Shown: positions 5,421 to 10,144 of the stretch, in pieces
How positions within the stretch are numbered: position 1 is the first letter of the stretch
How the letters are laid out: every line of letters begins with the position of its first letter
NCBI GenBank assembly: GCA_002308775.1
Contig: DBVT01000066.1
Coordinates: forward strand, 175 to 10,318
From: Mageeibacillus sp. UBA1257
GTDB lineage: Bacteria; Bacillota; Clostridia; UBA1212; UBA1257
Length of the DNA stretch: 10,144 bases
Reading direction: 5' to 3'
Position numbers and translations under genes: made by a program
The notes under the pieces: model-generated
Database searches by the model: none
Seen by the model: the letters and a program-made list of their open reading frames with translations, nothing else
What the model was told of the DNA's origin: nothing

Positions 5421-7373
5421 TCACAGCCTGTTCAAAAGCTTTGCGGAATTTTCGAGGAACTTCGTGAGTTCGTCTTTTTCCATAGGTCTGTGGGCGAGCA
5501 TCGCAAGTCCGTAGATCTGTTCGCAGATGAGCTCGCGCTCCTGCTTTTCTTCGTCCGTCGCGGTATCGTCCGCCGGCAGAGAAGAGAGCTTCAAAACAGC
5601 GGGGTTAGTGCTGTTCAAAACGAGTTTAACATCGTCTCCTCCGAGACCCATTCCCGCGAATTTATCGCCGTACATTTTAGCGAATTCCTGCATGCGGCGT
5701 CCCTGCTCTGAAAGGAGGATGAATGCCGGCATCTCAGATTTTATAGGCTCTGACGTTACAGTCAGTTTGTCGTTGTTTGCGACCTTTCTGAAAGCGCCTT
5801 CGAGGACATTTTTGATCGATTCGGAGATGTCATTTGAGGTTTCACCCTTTACCTTGTCGGAAATGTTGGCGTCGACGCGGTCGAACTTGATCTTGCCTTC
5901 TGATTTGTATTCGATGAAGGACATGAAATTCACATCGATCATATTAAAATCCATAACAGCGGCGTCAATGCCCGCTTCCTTCAGCATAGAGATGTACTGA
6001 GACTGCCAGACCGGGTTGTCGGTGTAATAAATGACTGTTTTGTCAGCGCCTTCGGGAGAATATTTTTTACCGTACTCCTCGGCGGAAACGTACTCGTCGT
6101 TCGTGAGCTTGTAGATGAGCGAATCCTTGATTTTTTCATAGAATTTCTCATCGCGAATGCATCCGAATTTGATAAACGGGCTGATGTCGTCCCAGTATTT
6201 GTTGTAGTTTTCGCGGTCTGTCTTAAACATGCCGTTCAGCTTGTCAGCGACCTTCTTTGTAATGTGAGCAGAGATCTTGTTGACGTAACCGTCGTTCTGC
6301 AGGAAGCTTCTCGAAACATTCAGCGGAAGGTCGGGGCAGTCGATGGTGCCTTTTAAGAGCATGAGAAAGTCGGGAAGGATCTCTTTGATATTGTCGGCGA
6401 CGAATACCTGGTTGTAGTAGATCTTGATCTGGCCTTCTATGAAATTTTCTTTCTCGATCTTCGGAAAATAGAGTATGCCTTTAAGATTGAAAGGATAGTC
6501 CACATTCAGATGGATCCAGAACAGCGGATCGTTGTAGTCGCGAAAGACCTTATGGTAAAATTCCTTGTATTCATCTTCCGTGCAGTCTGAAGGATTTTTG
6601 AGCCACAGGGGCTCTTTTTCGTTGATAACGACAGATTTTAAGCCTGTTTCTTCAGGTTTTTCATCGATTATCTCCTGATTTTCCGCAGATCCGGCCTCTT
6701 CGTTATTTTCTGAAGAAGAGTCTTCTTTATCTTCCTTCTTCTCTTCGGGGTAGCTGAAATACAATTTTACGTTCAGGAAAGAGAAGTATTTGCGGAGGGT
6801 GTCTTCGAGTTTGAATCTGTCGAGATATTCGGAACTGTCCTCTGCGATGTGAAGAGTTACCGTAGTGCCGCGCCCCGTTTTTTCCGATGGAGCGATCGAA
6901 AAGTCCATTCCGCTTTCGCTTTCCCAGTGCACAGCCTCAGAGCCCGCGACATACGAGAGCGAATCTATCTCCACTTTGTCCGAGACCATGAAAGCAGAGT
7001 AAAATCCGAGGCCGAAATGCCCGATGATCTGCGCATCGTCCGTTTTACCGTTGTACTTTTCAATGAAATCTTTTGCGCCGGAAAAGGCGATCTGGTTGAT
7101 GTATTTTTCAACCTCGTCCGCGGTCATTCCGATGCCGTTATCCGTGACGCTTATCGTCCTGTTCTCCTCATCGAGAACAACGTCGATCCTCCATTCGCAG
7201 TCGGGCACTTCCGCTTCTCCCACGCTCTCCAGTTTTTTCAGTTTGTTTATGGCGTCGCTCGCGTTCGAGACGATCTCTCTGATGAAAATGTCTTTTTCAG
7301 AGTACAGCCATTTTTTGATGATCGGGAATATGTTTTCTGTATTTATCGATATAGATCCCTGCTTTTTATCCAT
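5421..7373 (-). CDS. htpG: Molecular chaperone HtpG (Hsp90 family)
   Basis: This 650-residue cytosolic chaperone uses ATP binding and hydrolysis to remodel client proteins as a homodimer. The N-terminal GHKL ATPase domain shows IREIVSNASDA (31-41; Glu33 is the expected catalytic residue and Asn37 the Mg ligand), DNGIGM (78-83), GHFGLGFYSAFMV (118-130) and GRGTTVTLH (167-175). The middle domain contains NVSRSFLQND (352-361), whose Arg355 matches the arginine that contacts the ATP gamma-phosphate. The C-terminal dimerisation domain runs to the end. Between the N and middle domains (about 209-252) lies an unusually acidic linker. The ATG at 7373 follows AAGGAGG (7381-7387) at 7 bases. It is divergent from phoH, and I saw neither a CIRCE nor a CtsR operator, so heat-shock control of those types is not supported. 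Confidence 0.97.
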   Translation of the reverse strand: MDKKQGSISINTENIFPIIKKWLYSEKDIFIREIVSNASDAINKLKKLESVGEAEVPDCEWRIDVVLDEENRTISVTDNGIGMTADEVEKYINQIAFSGAKDFIEKYNGKTDDAQIIGHFGLGFYSAFMVSDKVEIDSLSYVAGSEAVHWESESGMDFSIAPSEKTGRGTTVTLHIAEDSSEYLDRFKLEDTLRKYFSFLNVKLYFSYPEEKKEDKEDSSSENNEEAGSAENQEIIDEKPEETGLKSVVINEKEPLWLKNPSDCTEDEYKEFYHKVFRDYNDPLFWIHLNVDYPFNLKGILYFPKIEKENFIEGQIKIYYNQVFVADNIKEILPDFLMLLKGTIDCPDLPLNVSRSFLQNDGYVNKISAHITKKVADKLNGMFKTDRENYNKYWDDISPFIKFGCIRDEKFYEKIKDSLIYKLTNDEYVSAEEYGKKYSPEGADKTVIYYTDNPVWQSQYISMLKEAGIDAAVMDFNMIDVNFMSFIEYKSEGKIKFDRVDANISDKVKGETSNDISESIKNVLEGAFRKVANNDKLTVTSEPIKSEMPAFILLSEQGRRMQEFAKMYGDKFAGMGLGGDDVKLVLNSTNPAVLKLSSLPADDTATDEEKQERELICEQIYGLAMLAHRPMEKDELTKFLENSAKLLNRL

Positions 7374-7409
7374 AACCGTTCCTCCTTCAGGTAAAAAGTT
7401 CAGGCAGTA

Positions 7410-7418
7410 ATTATATCA
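7410..7418 (-). promoter_or_regulatory. Extended -10 promoter for htpG
   Basis: The minus strand reads TGATATAAT (7418 down to 7410), the same as the MutS-like promoter; the identity extends to TTGTGATATAAT (7421 to 7410). No convincing -35 is visible. Its expected -35 zone lies within the spacer of the opposing phoH promoter. Confidence 0.6.
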
Positions 7419-7423
7419 CAAAA

Positions 7424-7452
7424 TTGAATATCGGGACTGCGTATGATATACT
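7424..7452 (+). promoter_or_regulatory. phoH-ybeY promoter
   Basis: TTGAAT (7424-7429), a 17-base spacer and TATACT (7447-7452) with TG one base upstream (7444-7445). The phoH start follows 34 bases after the -10. It is interleaved with the htpG promoter on the other strand. Confidence 0.62.
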
Positions 7453-7486
7453 TTTACAGACAAAATGCGGAAAAGGTGCATGAAAT

Positions 7487-8518
7487 ATGGCTGATAATTT
7501 AAGCGAGACCGAAATAGTAAAAAACATCTTCGGAAACGGCGACGAAAACGCAGGAATAATAGAGGACGCGTTCGATGTGAGGATCGTTCTGCGTGACGGA
7601 GGACCTGTCGCCGTATCGAAAAACGAAGGCAGAGAAGCGGAAGAAGGTCTTCGGGATGACAGCGAAGCAGTTGCGAAGGCGCAAAATGTGCTCGACAGGC
7701 TGAGGGAGATCGCAGAGAGCGGAGACAGAGTGACAAGGCAGATGACGGCTTATTTCTGCGACCTTGTCAGCGAAGGCGGAGAAAACGCCGTGAAGACATA
7801 TTCCGCTGACGTCATATGCACCACTGCGCACGGAAGACCTCTGAAGGCGAAAACGAACGGCCAGAGGGAATATGTGAACGCGATCAAGAAAGATTCGGTC
7901 GTATTCGCGATCGGCCCCGCAGGAACGGGTAAAACGTATCTTGCGGTCGCGATGGCAGTCAATGCTTTCAGAAACAACGAAGTATCGAGGATAATCCTCA
8001 CAAGGCCCGCTGTCGAAGCGGGTGAGAAACTGGGCTTTTTACCCGGAGACCTGCAGAACAAAGTTGACCCTTATTTGAGACCTTTGTATGACGCTCTGTA
8101 CGATATTATGGGAGCGGACGTTTATATGAGAAATTTCGAAAAGGGAGCGATAGAGATCGCGCCTCTTGCATATATGAGAGGAAGGACCCTGGACGATGCT
8201 TTCATCATTCTTGACGAGGCGCAAAATACGACTCACGAGCAGCTTAAAATGTTCCTCACAAGGCTCGGAAACGGCTCGAAGGCCGTTATAACGGGCGATA
8301 TCACGCAGATAGACCTGCCTCCGGACAAAAAGTCCGGGCTCAGGCAGATCCAGTACATTCTCAAAAATATTGAGGGAATATCGTTCGTTTATCTCACCGA
8401 AAGGGACGTCGTTCGCCACGAACTCGTACAAAAGATCATCAAAGCTTATGAGAAATATGAGGAGAAAAGAGAAGAGCGCAGAGAGGAAAGGAAGAGAGAA
8501 AAATGGCAGGAAAAATAA
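7487..8518 (+). CDS. phoH: PhoH family protein (P-loop ATPase)
   Basis: At 343 residues this is normal for the PhoH/YbeZ family, a P-loop ATPase tied to RNA metabolism and stress that commonly partners with YbeY. An N-terminal nucleic-acid-binding-like region occupies about 10-105. The ATPase domain then shows Walker A GPAGTGKT (143-150), the family block LTRPAVEAGEKLGFLPGDL (171-189), Walker B FIILDEAQN (239-247) and VITGDITQIDLP (267-278). The tail (322-343) is an unusual run of Glu, Arg and Lys. The ATG at 7487 follows AAAAGG (7471-7476). An ATG at 7480 in another frame stops after four codons. The gene overlaps ybeY by 16 bases, so the two are surely cotranscribed and probably translationally coupled. 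Confidence 0.95.
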   Translation: MADNLSETEIVKNIFGNGDENAGIIEDAFDVRIVLRDGGPVAVSKNEGREAEEGLRDDSEAVAKAQNVLDRLREIAESGDRVTRQMTAYFCDLVSEGGENAVKTYSADVICTTAHGRPLKAKTNGQREYVNAIKKDSVVFAIGPAGTGKTYLAVAMAVNAFRNNEVSRIILTRPAVEAGEKLGFLPGDLQNKVDPYLRPLYDALYDIMGADVYMRNFEKGAIEIAPLAYMRGRTLDDAFIILDEAQNTTHEQLKMFLTRLGNGSKAVITGDITQIDLPPDKKSGLRQIQYILKNIEGISFVYLTERDVVRHELVQKIIKAYEKYEEKREERREERKREKWQEK

Positions 8519-9033
8519 AGAACGAAATACTGATATCCTTTGACGAAAATCTTTCCGAAAGGGAGGAAGAGTGCGAAAAATACGCAGATCTTGCGAAAAA
8601 AGCTCTCGAATCTCTCATGTCTCGAGTCCTGATAAACAGCAGGCACATGAAGACAGAGATCAATGTGACTTTTACGGACAACGAGGGCATCAGAGCGATA
8701 AATAAAAGGGAGAGAAATATCGACAGCCCGACCGATGTTTTGTCGTTTCCGCTTCTCGATCTTTTTGACGGCAAAGGTAAAATAGAGGAATACGACAGAG
8801 ACCCCGTGACAGGCTGTGTGACGCTGGGAGACATAGTGGTCTCAATAGATAAGATCAAAGAACAGGCTGCAGATTACGGTCATTCTGAAAAGAGGGAGAC
8901 TGCTTTTCTGGTATGCCACGGACTTTTGCATCTTCTCGGATACGATCATATCGAGCCTGAAAGGGAAGCCGTTATGTTGCCGCTTTGCGAAAATCTGCTG
9001 GACGGCGCCGGATTCGGAAGGGACTGCGAATAA
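8503..9033 (+). CDS. ybeY: Endoribonuclease/rRNA maturation factor YbeY
   Basis: This 176-residue metalloprotein (UPF0054) takes part in 16S rRNA 3'-end maturation and ribosome quality control. The zinc site is the family motif HGLLHLLGYDH at residues 139-149 (His139, His143, His149). Upstream are SPTDVLSFP (75-83) and LGDIVVS (108-114), both typical. The N-terminal about 25 residues, rich in Glu and Lys, are slightly longer than in many homologues. Translation starts inside the purine-rich end of phoH with a modest AGGA (8489-8492) 10 bases before the ATG, consistent with coupling. In many Firmicutes dgkA and era come next; here the transcript is closed by a terminator and an exported-protein gene follows. 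Confidence 0.96.
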   Translation: MAGKIKNEILISFDENLSEREEECEKYADLAKKALESLMSRVLINSRHMKTEINVTFTDNEGIRAINKRERNIDSPTDVLSFPLLDLFDGKGKIEEYDRDPVTGCVTLGDIVVSIDKIKEQAADYGHSEKRETAFLVCHGLLHLLGYDHIEPEREAVMLPLCENLLDGAGFGRDCE

Positions 9034-9086
9034 GTGCGGACTTGTCGCTTCGGCTCCTTTCGCCTTAACTGAAAACACGAACGTTG

Positions 9087-9112
9087 AAGAAGCGGTTTTC
9101 GGGCTGCTTCTT
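9087..9112 (+). terminator. Intrinsic terminator after ybeY
   Basis: AAGAAGC (9087-9093) pairs with GCTTCTT (9106-9112), extended by a G-T and a G-C pair, and is followed by T-rich TTATTATT. It lies 53 bases after the ybeY stop. Confidence 0.75.
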
Positions 9113-9164
9113 TTATTATTCATTCAATTAACGTCTGTTTTATTCGGAAAAACAAAAAAATATA

Positions 9165-9194
9165 TTGACAAAGCGCAAAATATGATAATATAAT
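9165..9194 (+). promoter_or_regulatory. Strong promoter for the exported protein at 9258
   Basis: A perfect TTGACA (9165-9170), an 18-base spacer and a perfect TATAAT (9189-9194). The start point should be near 9200-9202, leaving a leader of about 57 bases. This is the closest match to consensus in the window and suggests high expression. Confidence 0.8.
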
Positions 9195-9212
9195 AAAATC
9201 GAAATAAAAAAA

Positions 9213-9241
9213 GAAGAGGCTGGTGGGAATCCGGTCTTTTC
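9213..9241 (+). other. 5'-UTR stem-loop just ahead of the ribosome binding site
   Basis: Arms 9213-9223 and 9231-9241 pair over 11 positions (three G-T wobbles) around a 7-base loop, TGGGAAT. The stem sits in the leader between the promoter and AGGAGGT. It may protect the mRNA 5' end. The short T-run in the 3' arm also leaves a weak attenuator possible. It does not match a riboswitch class I can name. Confidence 0.55.
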
Positions 9242-9245
9242 AATC

Positions 9246-9252
9246 AGGAGGT
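9246..9252 (+). promoter_or_regulatory. Ribosome binding site for the gene at 9258
   Basis: AGGAGGT is a near-perfect anti-16S match, 5 bases before ATG 9258. It fixes the start of a MKK-type signal peptide. Confidence 0.88.
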
Positions 9253-9257
9253 AAAAT

Positions 9258-10144
9258 ATGAAAAAATTATTGGCAATGGTAATCGTTCTCGCGATTGCTC
9301 TTACGATGGTATCGATCCCGTCGTTCGCCGCTGAAAATGTCATTCTCGAAGAAACCTTCGAGGATGAGGAGGCTCTTGCGGCATTCAACGTCTACGGATG
9401 GAACAACACGGAAGGCTCTAACGGCTATTTTGATGCTGAGAGCCACACAGCTGACGGTTCCGGAAGTCTTAAAGTTGAAAACGGCGCTTCGGGAAATACC
9501 GGACACTTCACGGCAGTTGTTGCTCTTGAAGCGGGCAAGCTCTATACTATTTCGTGCTGGGCAAAAAACGTTGACGTTGCAAGCCCGAGCGCAGGAATAT
9601 GCATCAACCCGCCGAAACACGAATGGGTCGGACACCCTGTAGGTGATTTCTCCACCGGAGCAAGGATCGATGTAGCGAATACTGACTGGCAGTATATCTC
9701 TTTCGAATTCGTTCCCACAGCTGACGACCTGTTTACGGTTCCCGAAGGCGGAGAAACTGAATTCGCCAATCCCGAAGGAACGACGATAACATACGTTTCA
9801 CTGTTTGTATGGGGCGTTTCCGGAACAGTTTATTTCGATGAAGTTAAAGTTGCCGAAAAAGTTAAGGCTACTCCCACAGAGACTATGCCTGTTGTTGAAG
9901 GCAACCTGCTCGAAGACGATGTTTCCGCTCTGGCAGTCGCAGGAGCTGCTCCTTTCGGACATTTCTGGGGTGACGCCGCAGACGTAATAGAGAAGATCGA
10001 CTATGACGTATCACACACAAATGACGGAACAGGTTCTATCTATATCGAGCTGCCTACAGGGGGACATGACTGCTTCTGCATCCTTGATACGACTCTTCTT
10101 GAAGCCGGAAGGACATACAAAGTGTCTGCATGGATAAAGACGAC
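9258..10144 (+). CDS. Secreted protein with tandem carbohydrate-binding-like domains, 3'-truncated
   Basis: The frame is open from ATG 9258 to the window end (295 residues visible). A Sec signal peptide (MKKLLAMVIV..., likely cleaved after SFA at about residue 24) lacks a lipobox Cys, so the protein is secreted or anchored by a C-terminal element beyond the window. Residues about 27-199 form a beta-sandwich of the CBM4/9/16-like type: ETFED near the start, DGSGSLKVEN (66-75), LEAGKLYTISCWAK (90-103), DWQYISFEF (143-151) and SGTVYFDEVKV (188-198). A short Thr/Pro linker (ATPTETMP) leads to a second domain from about 214 with NLLEDD, NDGTGSIYIE and LEAGRTYKVSAWIK. Glycan binding is the most likely role of these domains. 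A catalytic, adhesion or S-layer/dockerin part may follow off-window. Expression should be strong given its promoter and ribosome binding site. Confidence 0.85.
   Translation, partial: MKKLLAMVIVLAIALTMVSIPSFAAENVILEETFEDEEALAAFNVYGWNNTEGSNGYFDAESHTADGSGSLKVENGASGNTGHFTAVVALEAGKLYTISCWAKNVDVASPSAGICINPPKHEWVGHPVGDFSTGARIDVANTDWQYISFEFVPTADDLFTVPEGGETEFANPEGTTITYVSLFVWGVSGTVYFDEVKVAEKVKATPTETMPVVEGNLLEDDVSALAVAGAAPFGHFWGDAADVIEKIDYDVSHTNDGTGSIYIELPTGGHDCFCILDTTLLEAGRTYKVSAWIKT

Noticed and set aside
7480..7494. Four-codon ORF MKYG overlapping the phoH start
   Set aside because: Too short to mean anything without conservation data, and such ORFs are expected by chance.
8842..9123. 93-codon minus-strand ORF over the ybeY end
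   Set aside because: It is antisense to ybeY and its terminator, with no ribosome binding site or recognisable protein.
9002..9196. Open plus-strand frame reading through the ybeY end into a hydrophobic stretch
   Set aside because: It has no start codon with a ribosome binding site, and the ybeY terminator and the next promoter lie within it.
9219..9236. GGTGGGAATCCGG resembling part of a cobalamin riboswitch or T-box
   Set aside because: The leader is only about 57 bases. The B12 box and remaining cobalamin elements, and the T-box TGG-ACC core, are absent.

Overview
The window looks like a chromosomal segment of an anaerobic Gram-positive bacterium of the Clostridia type, probably an uncultured gut lineage. 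The reasons are strong AGGAGG-type ribosome binding sites, TGn-extended -10 promoters, stem-loop/U-tract terminators, a lipoprotein with a Pro/Thr/Glu-rich stalk, and clostridial-looking NrdR, HtpG, PhoH and YbeY sequences. The lineage is inferred from style. No rRNA or other marker gene is present.

Layout. (1) Positions 1-1460 are visibly A+T-rich and hold two proteins I do not recognise: the 3' part of a soluble protein (1-579) and a small membrane-anchored protein (675-1238). Between them are two mini-ORFs linked by TAATG stop/start overlaps. The block is closed by a hairpin and a strong, probably bidirectional, terminator (1344-1378). (2) From 1460 on, the sequence is more G+C-rich housekeeping DNA. 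A MutS-family ATPase lacking the mismatch-recognition domain (1460-3256, minus) is divergent from nrdR (3422-3898, plus). nrdR is followed after 46 bases by a lipoprotein with two tandem beta-sandwich, carbohydrate-binding-like repeats (3945-5333). A bidirectional terminator (5367-5401) separates this from the convergent htpG (5421-7373, minus). htpG is divergent from phoH-ybeY (7487-9033, plus), which overlap by 16 bases. (3) After a terminator (9087-9112) and a strong promoter (9165-9194), a second secreted protein with carbohydrate-binding-like domains begins at 9258 and runs off the window.

How the genes work together. PhoH and YbeY form the conserved rRNA-processing/stress pair, and HtpG is the Hsp90 chaperone. 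NrdR represses ribonucleotide reductase genes that are not in this window. The two exported proteins point to a polysaccharide-facing lifestyle, but neither shows a catalytic domain in the visible sequence. No CRISPR array, tRNA, rRNA, transposase or phage gene was seen. No gene-free stretch exceeds 300 bases. The least ordinary parts are the A+T-rich left end with its tandem duplications and coupled mini-ORFs, the non-catalytic tandem-domain exported proteins, the acidic linker in HtpG, and the 5'-UTR hairpin ahead of the last gene.
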